Shown here: one piece after another, positions 35,850 through 49,639 of the stretch
Layout: each line of letters opens with the position of its first letter
Position numbering within the stretch: the stretch's first letter is position 1
Assembly (NCBI GenBank): GCA_032209605.1
Contig: JASFXZ010000016.1
Coordinates: 4,030,001-4,094,000 of the forward strand
DNA length: 64,000 bases
Direction: 5' to 3'
From: Mactromeris polynyma
Taxonomy: Eukaryota > Mollusca > Bivalvia > Venerida > Mactridae
Translations under genes and position numbers: made by a program
Notes under the pieces: model-generated
Seen by the model: the letters and a program-made list of their open reading frames with translations, nothing else
What the model was told of the DNA's origin: nothing
The model's database searches: none

Positions 35850-36639
35850 ATTTATATACCAATGATTGAGACTAAGCGTAGAATATTTCCGCATAAGATC
35901 CTTTACATATAAATTACAAACTCTTGAAAGATTTTATGTATAATTTGGACAGACTACCCGCCTTCGATCTAAACCCAAGTTAATCAAACTTATTCAACAG
36001 ACTATAAATAAATAAGATGTCAAAATCAATTGTATACATCAATAGGATTAATTTCATCTGGATTATGTTTGGTTGACATACTTTGCTGGTCAACTTCAGT
36101 AGGATGTACCCTTGTCTGATTGTATTAAATTAATGTTTGCATATTATGTGGCAATATGTATAAATTGGTGTACAATTACAATGTGACACATCTGACCAAT
36201 ATATACAGTATCATTTTTAACTCCGACGCATATATTGGAGTTTTTCGCTGTCGCTCTCTCGGTTATTACGTAGAACTCCATTGTTAAACTAGCTTCTCAA
36301 TACTAGTACCTCATTGTGTTGACTGTAAATGGTCGCTCACTTTGAGAAGTGAGCTGTCGATTGTATTTTTTCGGGAAACTGTGACTAACACTGCGACTCT
36401 CAAAGTTTGAGACTCTTTTGGTTTGAGCCACAGGCTAGTGCATTGCTAATTTGTGTGAGTCTTTGTATAGACTCTTCTGGTTTGATCCGCACGTGAGCGC
36501 ATTGCTCATTTTGTGAGTTTACGTAACAATTCTTCTGGTTTGAGCCGCATTGCTCATCTTGTTTGAGTCTGTTTAGATTTGAGTCATGTTTCCTTATTGT
36601 CCGTGGAGTTAGTCGGACATCGATGCCCATCAATCACCA
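35850..36639. other. Spacer with short repeats
   Basis: No gene is seen. At 36400-36600 a degenerate repeat (gagtctnnntagactcttctggtttgagccgca) occurs about three times. The edges aactccgacgcat (36221) and ggagttagtcggac (36605) are roughly inverted and may bound a small element abutting copy B. Confidence 0.4.
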
Positions 36640-39174
36640 GCCATTAATTTCTTTAATGTTTGACATACAATAATAAATTTGGTATCAATTGCAAGGTAAT
36701 GCTCCCAGCTTTCCCACGACATAAAAATAATGAAAATCAGAGGTTGTTTTGGTTTTCAAATTAGACTCTGAAAATGGGCATTTTTCCGTGAAATAAATTT
36801 CAAACTGTTTTGGTTCGAAAAACACGGCTGTAGGTATTTCAATTCTCATTTTTACATATGTGCATCAAATCGACACCAGATCAAAGGCTTCCAAAAATAA
36901 AATAAAAAATTGAAAATCGGTGAATTTTCTGCATCAGAATGTGACTTTGAAAATGAGCACATTTTTAGACAAATTATTTTCAAATTATAAAACACGGCGG
37001 TGGGTATTAGAATTCGTACTAATCAATTTATGTCCATAAAGTTGGTACCAAATGAAAGATAATGCACCCAGCATTCTAACAATGTAACATATTGAAGTGT
37101 GCGAGTTTTCCGAAAATAATTATTTAGTATGACTTTGACTGTTCTGTATGAAATGTGTATGTGCATAAATAATGTGTTATGTGTGAAATGCATCAATAGT
37201 AATTGTTAACATGTACACATATCTAACAAAATTGTGCGTCTATTTACCTTCTTAATTTTACATTTAGCATTAAAACATATTCATCATTTATTTGAGTGTC
37301 ATTCATACACACACACATTAAGACAAAGCGGTAGATAAATAAATACACATATATCACATGTTAAACAGTTTGTCAATCAACTTTGTCTTGGCTGGCGCTA
37401 GGTTGAAAGAGTTGGTAGTCAGATTTGATAAACAATTAAATTGCATGGGAATAAATTTTTGCGAAATGTATTGGTTTGAATGGAGCCTAATGGATTCTTG
37501 ACTAGCGCTATCCTAGATGTTTACGTTATACATAAAGCATATTATCATTGTTCGGCAGTGCACAGTCAACTTCTCTACCAATGACAAAGTCTACAAAGCC
37601 AAGACTCCGTTTTAAATTAGACTTAATTCCTGTACAACTCACGTGATACCACTCAATTCTGCTTGATTTGTTTTCACACATCTTACAACATTTTTAATGA
37701 CATCCGGTAATTTACATGTACAGACGTATTTTATTGTTTGATGCTTATCTTCTTTACAAGTCATTTTCGGCATTTTCATAACTTTTTGAAACAGTTCAGA
37801 TTTGTCATTTTATGAGCATTTTATGAGATGCATCATCATAGCGGGAATATCAAATCGAACATTGGTGATTTCACGATTAAAGTTACAATGCACAAGTTAT
37901 GTAACATATGCGATGGCAATTACACAACAATAGGATGTGTTCGTTTGCCTTTGTACATCAGGTATTATCACATTTATCGCATTTGTTTAGATTCGCCCAC
38001 ATACATTTGTGACAGCTGTATGCTGATATTTGTGTTCACAGTTCTGTTCTTTAAACTGTCTAAAACATAAACGTGTGGAGTTGAGTTTGTTTACACTCGC
38101 CACCGGGATAACAAAAACATAACATAAACATAAACGGTGCCAGTTGAATGTTTTTATACGACGTTACCCATTGGTAAACTTCCGTCCATCAGCATATACA
38201 AATTATTGACACTTCTCAACTTTATTTGTATATATGTGTCTGATGGTGACAGCAAAAACTGATTGGATGCATATTGAACTCCCACTGGGCCAGACACTGT
38301 GAAATGCTGATAAGGGCGCTGAATAAGATTGATATCTAGATAGTGCACGCCGGGGACACTATTGTTTATTACATAACATTATATAAGTTGTCCAACACAA
38401 TACTGGCCTTGTTTCTGCCTCTGTTTCTGATTTTTGTCATGTTATCTTATACGTATAATTTCTGGAATTTGTAAAAGTATGTGTTGCAGGATTTATTGAA
38501 GATTTCGGAAATAATCCAAATAGTGTAAATTATTGTCTGTCCCTATTTTGTAATGTCCCCACACTATATTATTTGCTTTAAAGACTGTAATTGTCAATTT
38601 TAAGAAATAATTTTTACTACATGAACTTTTGACATATATTACAAAATCTTTTGGATGATTATAATAGACACAATATCCTTATATTATCAAAAAGATGACA
38701 AATCTTTGCATTTTTAGTTGCAGTAGTTTAAAATAATTATGTTAGATGATCAACTATGAAGTTGATTTTTCTTTCTTTCTGGACAAAATAAAAGTTGTCT
38801 ATGTACATAAATATTTCCTAAAATGACTTTTATTCACACTTAATAATATTATACATAAGGGACGGACATTACAAAGGTTGATGAGTCGACGGGTCCAGTT
38901 TTTCCTGTCAATGGCAGATAGCTACTGTTTCCTTCGCTCTTAATTCTTCTCATTAGGAAGTCTGTGCCGTGAAGTCATAAACCCTTTCCCCGCTTGTGTG
39001 TACAACCAACAACTATGAAATACTGAATCATAACTTAAAGAATTAACAATTAAGATAAAGCGAATTAGCGTTATAAACAATATGGCGCTGTAACCGGATA
39101 TCGACTTTCTGCCCACCAGCAATGTTTACATTCGTATAACAGGTGCGCGTGACGTCACGGCGTTATCCCCTATA
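36640..39174 (-). mobile_element. TIR element with Ulp1-like remnant, copy B
   Basis: Collinear with copy C from its position 51477 on. The right TIR CGTTATCCCCTATA is intact (39161-39174), while the left end is lost at 36640. Minus-strand frames contain the conserved MHYLDINLIQ ORF (38154-38348) and the protease C-terminal segment, here with SYC in place of SDC. One frame ends at a GTGAGT (near 37645) that could be a splice donor. Confidence 0.82.
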
Positions 39175-39471
39175 CATGTAACATATGCTCCATGTTCTTT
39201 CCCCCAATTCGTCCTATTATTACTGATTATCTTGAAATTGTTAAATGATATATTCCAACCAATAATGATTTCCCCCCTTTTGTCCCACTAAATTATCCTT
39301 AGTAGTTCTTTATGGTCGTACAGACCATTCATTGCACCCAATTCTACCCTAGCACCTCCTCGATGCCTTATATGATTTCCCGGGAGTCTGTGTGGGGAGA
39401 CAATGTATTGTGCATGCGGCGTCCCCTGTAATTATTTAATCTCTCTTTCATACATATTGTTAATTGCGTAG

Positions 39472-39763
39472 CGGATCAGTGGTCCAGTGGTAAAACGCTG
39501 GACTTGTAATCCAGGGATCGCTGGTTCGATTCCCCGCTCCATCACTGACCGTACTAACAGTCTTTCGGACGAGACTTTAAAAACCGAGGTCCCGTGTATG
39601 ATGCTTTACATCGAGCACGTAAAAGAACCAGGGGTGCTTCTGGAACTGGGGCATCTTCTGTATCATGCACTATCCTCCAAATCTAATATGACTAACATTC
39701 TTCCGGAGGCGTCGCCCATGTGGGAAACCGGTGGCGACGATAAATAAAAGCATATACAACAAA
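39472..39763 (+). mobile_element. Meta-domain-like SINE, copy 2
   Basis: Differs from 32994-33287 by only a couple of bases over about 290 bp. It has the same tRNA-like head and tail gataaataaaagcatatacaac. Confidence 0.8.
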
Positions 39764-40799
39764 TATTGTTAATGAAGATTTTGAAAATGAGTTATGATTT
39801 ATTGGTTTAGCATTATAAAAATGCTTATATTCTTTGTGTTCTCTTTGTATTGTAATAATTTATGTATGTATGAAGGCCTCTTGTTAGATAAGTTTATGTA
39901 TGTAAGTTTTTATGTGTATTAGCTTAAGGAGTTACCTTCAATAAATAAAGTTTATTATTATTATTATTATTATTAAAACAGTTACCAATGCTATATAGAA
40001 TATATAGGCGAAACAAATTTACTCTGAAATTAACCTAATGTCATTTAAAAACGGTTAATGATATTAACAAAATGCAAATGGTCTCATAAACCATGATTAT
40101 CTCTCTGTCAGTCAGTATTTATTTTGTGAAAATATTTGAAAAGGAAAATGGTATTTTTTACGCTTTAAAATTATATAATATGTTTTTTACCACGTTCGAA
40201 AATGTTCGGAAAACCATCCGAGTATGACCGATTGTGACCGAAGTTTTATTGCACTTGATGTCTGGACGGTCACACTAGGGGTCCAGCAGCGATTATACAA
40301 GCTGTTAATAAACGTGCGCTTTATAGGGAAGAATTTAGGGGAAATGTGACTTTTAAAGAATAGTCTTGAAATGAAATACTGGTGTGGTTCATTATAGGGT
40401 GACAATATAGATTGACTTTTTATTCTGTAAAGGTGTAAAATTTAAAACGGTATACATTTTTGTAATTCGATTACAATAAATATATTTTTACATGATATTG
40501 TTTCTTATTGTAAAATACAGATGTTACAATCATTTAGACAAATAGTTGCAGAACTTATATAAAATAAATTTCAAAGTAGAATCTATTAAGTTTGACATTT
40601 TTTAAGTCTTATATCGTTTTCTGCAAGATAGATCATTACATGAATAATATACATTTGATTCTTATTTTCTTCAATATATGACCTATTAGTTTGCAAAAAA
40701 ATGATATAACTTATCATTTATGTCTCTGGTAATATTTGAAAATTAATGCGTCCAGAATGTTTATTTGCAAATATATTAAAGAAATACCCGAATATAGAC
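39764..40799. other. Spacer with LINE-like tail and repeat shared with 35.0-35.4 kb
   Basis: 39780-39975 ends in a (tta)n run after aataaataaagtttatta, like a LINE 3' end. 40240-40430 and 40730-40755 share cagcgattatacaagct, ggtgtggt and taatatttgaaaattaatgc with 35040-35385, so both are diverged copies of one dispersed repeat. No gene is seen. Confidence 0.5.
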
Positions 40800-40803
40800 A
40801 TAT

Positions 40804-42539
40804 GGGGCCCGTTTTATCAAAACATTCTTACGCACGAAATTTTCGTAAGATTTTCTTACGACGTTCTTACGATCTCAAGAGCGTTTTATCAAAATGTTCG
40901 TACGCATGCAGTCGCTACGAATTCGTAAGTTTTAACGAAAATGCTTCGAACGGTTATAGGCATTCGTAACGTTCGTAACAAAAATGATATTAATATTTCA
41001 CATTAATCAACAACAGTTATGAACTTTTTTATCAATTCATCTACTTCATATCACATGAAATTGTCTGGCATTTCTGTTTTCTTCTAAGTATAAGATGATT
41101 CCATACATACAAGCTGATACAGTAGTCAATCAAAGTTATATAATCAGTCACAAAGTAAAACTACTCACAACCAAAAAGTAATTTTTAGATGGAATAAGAA
41201 GTGTGTATGTGGCATTGTACATGGAATTAAAATGTGTGGTTTACATTTAAAGTACAGAATCAACTATGTTATACAACCTTTTAAATTGAATATTGTTATT
41301 TGATTATTGTTAAGCCTAACTTTAAACTGTTAAGACATGAACTGGATGAATATATATTAAGACAGGTAAATGATTATAATTTGGCCATTTAATGGTTTGT
41401 TTGATCGTTACTATTTCTATTATGAACTCCTATACAACATTAGAATTACAGTGGTTGTGACTTTAGTACCTTATGTTTTGTGGATTGTTGTTTGTCCGGA
41501 GGTCTGCGTGGGGAGTCACTGTCTTGTGTATGTGGCGTTCCCTGTAGTTACGTATTCTCTCTCTTTTATAAATAATTTCTATTCAAACTAAAACTAAAAT
41601 GGGATTCTTTTCAGTATTTTTATTTTTATAAGTTGGCTAGAGTATGTTTGCATAAACGCAAACGTTTCAATCTACTTTTGGATATAATTGAAGTTTTACA
41701 TTGTATAAGCTTTGAATTCATATTATCTGTCTGATAAAGAATTTCTATTCAAACTAAAACTGACATGGGATTGATCATTCTTTTCAGTATTTTGAATAAG
41801 TTGGCTAGAGTTTGTTTGCATAAACGCAACACAATCCGGCCCACAGATATATTGAAAAAATATAATGCCTGTATTCAGTCTTTCTTTCGACTTTGATGAG
41901 TCATAAGGAAATATCACTTTTTATAAATAATGCAATCTTGAAAATTCATTTTTTTCCTCAAATTTGGAATTAAGAGACCAACATAGTTGTGGGCGTGATA
42001 TGTGTTAAAAATGTATCTGGCTCATCTTAACGCAAAAATATTTGAATGGGCTGTTGCTACAATGGCTAAAACGTCTTCAAATTTTGGGCTCCTTTTACAC
42101 AAGTAAGTTTTCCAGTGCGCCATGCAAAATCATGCTTTGTTAAATGTTGGTTGATATTCTAATATATGTATCGATCTAACCTCGAATTTACCATACAATC
42201 ACGAATAATGATTATGTAACAATCAGTTTCTGCATTCGTTAAAGGTAATCATTATTGAAGGTCTTTTTTTTAAATGCTTGGCCCGTTATGACCTAAGTGT
42301 CTGGTCCGTAATGCCCGTGGTCCGTAGTGTCCTGACACCCGCGAGATACGTCTCTTTTGACCTCCCCGTGAAGAGCGTGTACTGATTTACTGTGCGCACG
42401 AACATTCTTATTCGTAAGATTACTGTCATACTAACGACCGCGTTGATAAAACGGTCGTAAGTATTTTCGTAAGACACTTTTACGAACATTTCGTATCTTG
42501 CGAACGCTCGTTCGTACGAATATTGATAAAACGGGCCCC
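40804..42539. mobile_element. GGGGCCCG-TIR element, 1.74 kb
   Basis: TIR GGGGCCCGTTTTATCAA on the left is matched by TTGATAAAACGGGCCCC on the right. Each terminus also has a second internal gttttatcaaaa-cgtacg module. ATAT flanks both sides (40800-40803, 42540-42543), a possible 4-bp duplication. No transposase is readable. Two approximate direct copies of a roughly 75-bp motif (agttggctagag, gtttgcataaacgcaa) lie at 41590-41665 and 41750-41830. Confidence 0.72.
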
Positions 42540-42784
42540 ATATGGTTTATATGTCCGTGGTATAAATAATTGCACCCCATCATCAAAAATACAAGATCAT
42601 GTTTTTAATTGTAACAGACAAAATAAGTGTCATTATAATTTCTGTTGAAAAGAGACAAATGTATGTTTACGATACTAGAAAGCTTAATAGCTACCATTAT
42701 ACAGTCTACCTAGCCGAAACTAAGTACAAGGCAAAACTTTATAATGCATAAAGAAATAAAGAAATGAAATCCAACGTAATGAAA

Positions 42785-43240
42785 GGTATTGTTAAAGTTG
42801 TAATTTAAATGATTTAGAAGATGAATTTCACTTCACGTGCATGTGTCATTGTTTCGAACTTTTACGTAGGAAATATATTAAGACTTATTATTACAAAAGA
42901 CCTTCTATGTTGATTTTTTTAGAATTACTTCAATCAAATGAGAAAAAAACTTTATATAACTTGGCCTTATTCACTCAACACGCACTTAACCAGAGAAATA
43001 TCAAATACATTCCCATTTCTTTTGTTTTGTTATTATCTGTTTATACAATCAGTTGTAATATTGATCTTTATGTAAGAAATAGGTAATTTAAGAACAAATA
43101 TTACAATGCTATTGACGTTATTCCTTAATATATGTATTTATTTGTCACATTACATGATGATGTATTTGTGTACATATTTGCTAACGATGATGAGCTGTAA
43201 TCGCTCAAGTCGATAATAAACTTTATGTTCTGTTCATAAT
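42785..43240 (+). mobile_element. LINE 3' end fragment
   Basis: The reading frame CNLNDLEDEFHFTC then LRRKYIKTYYYKRPSM and NLALFTQHALNQRN is the C-terminal Cys/His segment of CR1/jockey-type LINE proteins (one frame shift or stop upstream near 42810). A 3'UTR-like stretch ends gataataaactttatg near 43225. Confidence 0.62.
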
Positions 43241-46200
43241 TCAATATATTTTTTACGAAAGAGGCTACAATAAGTATCATGAATATATAAAACATTCTGA
43301 TAAATAAGTACTGCCCGGGGCAGTTTCATTATGCTGGCTAAACACAGCGGGTGACTAATTAAGTCGCGAACGATAATGATCATGAAATCATATCATAAAT
43401 CGGTAATCACGGACGCTTCCGAGTGTTTCCGAGTGTTTCCGACCACTATGTCCACTGATGTGCGACACTCGCATCGACGACTATCGGCTTATCTGATGAT
43501 GAAGATTATTCGGTATGAATACATGTATCACGGTATATTTTTCTACTTTGCCCGTAGCGCATGGTTGCTGCCGTCCAGTGTAAAATGAGTTGTAAATATT
43601 CGTATTACACCTTTTTATTAGTTTTAGGTAATCAGTTCTATGTGAGTAGACTTGTTTTTAAGTCGTTATTTTGCCAATGTTCTGACTCATCTATCATCTT
43701 AGCATCATAACACTATAACCTTCACGTTGTTGATGTCGTTGTACTCCTTTGATAAATCAAGTCGCTACCACAATCTCACATTATTTTCTATCATTCTCAT
43801 TTTGAGTTAATGTGATTTAAACTCCTCCTCAAAAAGGTTTGAGGTTTACCCATCGCTTACTAATAGTAATGCAGCCCAAAATTGAATTGCTGCAGAGAAC
43901 ACCGATATTCGGCCGCACGTAACATATACAAGAAAATGGTAACACATATAATTTATCCAAAGAACAATTATACGTGTATTGAAATCATGGGAAACGCAAT
44001 TTTCCGTCATTGTTCCGTTGAATATCTACGATTTAAGGAAATTGTTCTAAATTGAATAAATTTACATACTTTCAGTCGATTGGTTTTTCTGTCCAATATA
44101 CAACATACGTAGTTTGTGTGGCTAACTACTGCTTCAGTTTTCAAGGGATTGCAATGCAATATGATAATACAAGTACCATCATTGATACATGATTTGTAGA
44201 TGTTGAAACTTCCACACTACTGCATACATGTGTATACATTCAATAATATATCACCTCTGCACATTGGGTTCTTTCATCTAGACAGAAATAGGAATTTAAA
44301 AAAATTGCATAAAACCACCCTCCCTCATTCGATTTTGAAAACAAATACCTGAGAAACTGAACATTAATGTTATAGCCTAAATCATATAGCCAGTCATGTT
44401 ATATTTCCCTTATCTTATAATGCGCTCATTTTGTTATCACACATGTATTATTTTCGACAAGTTACAAATTTATGGGAGTCTCGAGTTGACAAAGATAATA
44501 AAGGCATGTGACATGACATTGTGAGCCATGACCTTCAGTCGATAGAATTTGGTACAATGATTGAAGCATGAATAATTGACATGCTTATAAGTAGTGATGC
44601 ATTGACATTGTCGCGCAGTCGGTATGGTATAGACATGGTATGGTATGGGTTCTAGCCTCATCTACGACAATTTTATTTGACCACATATTTATTTTGTTGT
44701 TTTGTACTATTTTAGATTGACCAGCTCAGTTACACACAAGGATTGTATAATTATTAATCAAACAGCTTCAGTTAATGCTTATTAATTAGAGAGTGGTTTT
44801 CATTACGTTTTTCGTAACGATTTATTTAATTTTATTCTTAAAAAAATCAATCAAATCAGATACCATTCATTTCACTCATCTCCTCACTTGATGCTCCTGC
44901 ATCGATTTTGTGACTGGGACGTTATTAAATCCAACTTCGATTTAGAAATGTCTTTCTGTACAATATATTTTTAATTCATGATTGCGTTACATACTATGCA
45001 AATTTCGCGAGCAATAACCGTATCATGATAACAAACTTTTGTGTCATCGATTTATCGAAACCGTGTCAGTTTACCGAATATACATGAATATGTCATACAA
45101 TTTAGCCTGTGTTAAATTCACATATCGTTAAATGAACGAAGTATAATGTTATCTTGAAACATGCAAAACAAAATATACAATACAGACCGAAACATTAATT
45201 CTCTTGTCTAAATTCAACCACTATCTACTGTCAATATTGAGTCTTTGGTTTAAGCTTATAATCTGAAATAGTACACATAACTAAAATATTGCACCCCTTA
45301 CACATGGAATAGTCCAAAATTAACAGTGCAGTCGCGGCTCAATCCTAGATTTCTGTCTATACATCATTTGGAAGGAATAAACTGTTTGATAAACAGTTAC
45401 TCAATAATTGTCTGTAGTTGTATTGAATAATAGGAACAAATTATGGTAAGTTTTGTATAATTTTATCCACAATTCGAAAATTAACATGCAAGGGAGTTTA
45501 ACATTATAAATGCAAGATGATTTATGCGGTATAACAACATGAACGTCATGAAATTGTAGAGAATTTAACCACAAGGAAGACGGTAAAATATGTTCACTTT
45601 CAAAAGCATACATTCAAATTTTCTGTTGTACATGTTCGCCATTGGAGTAAAACAAATTTCAGGTAAATGCAATACATATTTTTGAAATTATGTACTCTGA
45701 AGCATTAAATATATATTAGTGTTCATATTTACGGCTCGACTTCTGTAAAACTTACGGAGTATCTCATTGAATAAATAATAAAAGCATTGTTATCGACCAA
45801 TTTCAAGAAACATTCATATGTACTACAAGATAAATTCACGTGAAAACGGTAGAACTTGTAGCGACCAACGTAATGTCTTTTGAAAACATCTTTATTTTAA
45901 AATGTCTACCTTCACGCATTCTCAATAAAAGGGTGCAATTAACTTTTCGAAACATCAATATATGAATTTCATTGCCCACACCGGAAAATTATACTTTACT
46001 ACAGCACATTCTGTCTGTAGCAACCAGCCAAAGTATTTTCAAAATGAACGAAACGGGTTTTCTGACATGACGTCAAACGATCAGCGCCTCTTTGCTTTTT
46101 ATCAAAGCATTAAAAGAGATAAACACAACGTTTTCTTGGCGTACTGGTCTACAGAGAATTATATTAACAATTACAGAAGTTTGAAAAGTAGATGAGTTGG

Positions 46201-46480
46201 AAACAAATAATTTTTAAACCATAAAATCGTCCGGTGACAGTCACAAACCTTACAATTACGCACGTTCATTGCGCCATCATACACAGGTAGAACATGGAAT
46301 ACAGCTTCTATGTTTATCTTATATCGTCATGGACTCCTCCATTAATAACCGTGCGTAATTTACTGCTGAACACTTTATTGGCATGACGACAAGCGAAAAT
46401 GCCAATTGCACCGTTTATTGAGAATGCGTGCTAGCATTTTTGTAATGTAGAAAATATTGTTTTCATTGTAGACATTTTTT
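43241..46480. other. Long AT-rich stretch, nothing recognised
   Basis: No exon with family similarity or paired splice signals was found. Short open frames (for example 43376-43588 and 45962-46195) have no recognisable motif. Confidence 0.4.
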
Positions 46481-46554
46481 ATAAGACGTTCCTCCCGGTA
46501 TTGTTGCACACAAATGTAACGTCATTAGGTCAAATATTACCCATGTTCTCATGT

Positions 46555-47000
46555 CTCTGGTGAAGGAAGAGGAAGAAGTTGATTCAAATATTAATTTTTA
46601 TTTTGCCGAAAGTTGGTCAGAGGGTTTCTTAATTCCGCTGCATAGAAAAGGTATCATCAGCGAGGTTTTAACATTTTAGAGGGATTAAGTGTATTAAGTG
46701 AATTATTTTCGCGTGTTTTTGAACAACATGTTATCAAAATGGATAGATGAATGCAGAGTATATGTAGAAGCTCAAGCAGGGTTTAGATCATGCATGAGAA
46801 CAGTTGATATTATGTCTTTAAGGATTATGTTTTGGACTTAGTAGGCAAACAGAATATGTTCCGTGGAGTATCTGAAAACTATTACCCAACCCTTTTGAAA
46901 TTGTATTGTACTGTGGTGTCTATAATGCTTTAGGTTTATGTTGGTGTTTGTCATTGTTTCATGTTGTGCTGTCCATTGTGTTTCCTGTGTATCGAAGTAT
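46555..47000 (+). mobile_element. Decayed LINE reverse-transcriptase fragment
   Basis: Pieces in shifting frames give WSEGFLIPLHRKG, LSVLSELFSRVFEQHVIK and an EAQAGF-like stretch (caagcagggtttagatca). These correspond to the RT finger region (WxxGxIxPLxKKG, ITLLSxxGKLFxRVLxxRL, QAGFR). There are multiple stops, so the copy is old. Confidence 0.65.
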
Positions 47001-47329
47001 TAATTAGGTTGGTCATACATTATTTTGAGATGTTATTTAGCTACACGGCCAATTTTTATGGAGATCTGTTATATAAAATTCGTAAAATTCATATCAGTGT
47101 CACATTTGATCAGTTAAAAAACTGGTGGACTTAACTGACAAAGTAAAATGATTCGAACATTATAACGTGTTTCAAGAAGTTCCAGATTGATTTTGTTGAT
47201 AAAATGGGACAGAAACGTAATTAACAGTTTTGTATTATTTTGAAGAAAACTAAAATAGTTGAGTGAAGTTGGCGCGGCAATCGTACATCGTACATCAACA
47301 TTGAATACCGACCCAGATTGAATACAGAG

Positions 47330-49580
47330 CCAGCTCTGACATCGTTATTCGACTTATATTTTTAAATACATATCTTATATCGAACCCAGAGCCAGCACTG
47401 ACATCAACATTCGAAGCCAGCTCGTTAATCGTTATTCAAGTGTTTTTTTAAATATTTGAATACAGATCTAGTTGCGAACCCAGAGCTAGCACTGACATCA
47501 ACATTCGAACTTTACCGCGGAGAATACATATCTGGAGTCCAATAACGAGCCAGCTCGTTAATCGTTACTCGAGTGATTTTCAAATATTTGAATACAGATC
47601 TAGTAGCGAACCCAGAGCTAGCACTGACATCAACATTCGAACTTGACAGCGGCGAATACATATCTGGAGTCGAAAAACGAGCTAGCTCGTTAATCGTTAT
47701 TCGATTGTTTCTTAAATATTTCAATACAGACCTGTAACCGAACCCAGAGCTAGCACTGACATCAACATTCGAACTTGACCGCGGCGAATACATATCTGGC
47801 GTCCAATAACGAGCCAGCTCGTACATCGTTATTCAAGTGATTTTCAAATATTTGAATACAGACCTATTACCGAACCCAGAGCTAGCACTGACATCAACAT
47901 TCGAACTTGACCGCGGTGAATACATATCTGGAGTCCAATAACGAGCCAGCTCGTACATCGTTATTCGACTGATTTTTGAATATTTGAATACAGACCTATT
48001 ACCGAACCAAGAGCTAGCACTGACATCAACATTCGAACTTTACCGCGGTGAATACATATCTGGAGTCCAATAACGAGCCAGCTCGTACATCGTTATTCGA
48101 CTGATTTTTAAATATTTGAATACAGACCTATTACCGAACCCAGAGCTAGCACTGACATCAAAATTCGAACTTGACCGCGGCGAATACATATCTGGAGTCC
48201 AATAACGAGCCAGCTCGTACATCGTTATTCGACTGATTTTTAAATATTTGAATACAGACCTATTACAGAACCCAGAGCTAGCACTGACATCAACATTCGA
48301 ACTTGACCGCGGCGAGTACATATCTGGAGTCCAATAACGAGCCAGCTCGTTAATCGTTATTCGAGTTTTACTTAAATATTTGAATACAGACCTATAACCG
48401 AACCCAGAGCTAGCACTGACATCAACATTCGAACTTGACCGCGGCGAATACATATCTGGAGTCCAATAACGAGCCAGCTCGTTAATCGTTATTCGAGTGA
48501 TTTTCAAATATTTCAATACATACCTATTACTGAACCCAGAGCTAGCACTGACATCAACATTCGAACTTGACCGCGGTGAATACATATCTGGAGTCCAATA
48601 ACGAGCCAGCTCGTACATCGTTATTGGACAGATTTTTAAATATTTGAATACAGACCTATAACCGAACCCAGAGCTAGCACTGACATCAACATTCGAACTT
48701 GACCGCGGCGAATACATATCTGGAGTCCAATAACGAGCCAGCTCGTACATCGTTATTCGAGTGTTTCTTAAATATTTCAATACAGACCTATAACCTAACC
48801 CAGAGCTAGCACTGACATCAACATTCGAACTTTACCGCGGCGAATACATATCTGGAGTCCAATAACGAACCAGCTCGTTAATCGTTATTCGAGTGATTTT
48901 TAAATATTTCAATACAGACCTATAACCGAACCCAGAGCTAGCACTGACATCAACATTCGACTTGACCGCGGCGAATACATATCTGGAGCCCAATAACGAG
49001 CCAGCTCGTTAATCGTTATTCGAGTGTTTTTTAAATATTTGAATACAGACCTATTACGGAACCCAGAGCTAGCACTGATATCAACATTCGAACTTGACCG
49101 CGGCGAATACATATCTGGATATGAAAAACGAGCCAGCTCGTACATCGTTATTCGAGTGTATCTTAAATATTTGAATACATACCTATTAGCGAACCCAGAG
49201 CTAGCACTGACATCAACATTCGAACTTGACCGCGGCGAATACATATCTGGAGTCCAATAACGAGCCAGCTCGTACATCGTTATTCGAGTGATTTTTAAAT
49301 ATTTGAATACAGACCTATTAGCGAACACAGAGCTAGCACTGACATCAACATTCGAACTTGTAAGCGGCGAATACATATCTGGAGCCCAATAACGAGCCAG
49401 CTCGTACATTGTTATTCGAGTGTTTTTTTTTTGATATTTGAATACAGACCTAATATCGAACCCAGAGCTAGCACTGACATCAACATTCGACTTGACCGCG
49501 GCGAATACATATCTGGAGCCCAATAACGAGCCAGCTCGTACATCGTTAGTCGAGCGTTTTTTAAATATTTGAATACAGAC
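47330..49580 (-). repeat. Left arm: 132-bp tandem array, about 17 units
   Basis: Units of 132 bp (44 codons) give minus-strand open frames of 104, 246 and 204 codons with repeated ELARYWTPDMYSPRSSSNVD. Frame breaks coincide with 1-bp unit-length changes. Length divisible by three and absence of stops explain the frame; there is no start context, signal or known domain. Confidence 0.92.
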
Positions 49581-49639
49581 CTAGTACACGCCCTCTAAAC
49601 ACCTTTTACACGCCCTTCAATCTTTTCGAAAATAAAAGG

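Noticed and set aside
45962..46195. 77-codon ORF as a gene
   Set aside because: No recognisable motif, no clear splice partners; AT-rich intergenic context.
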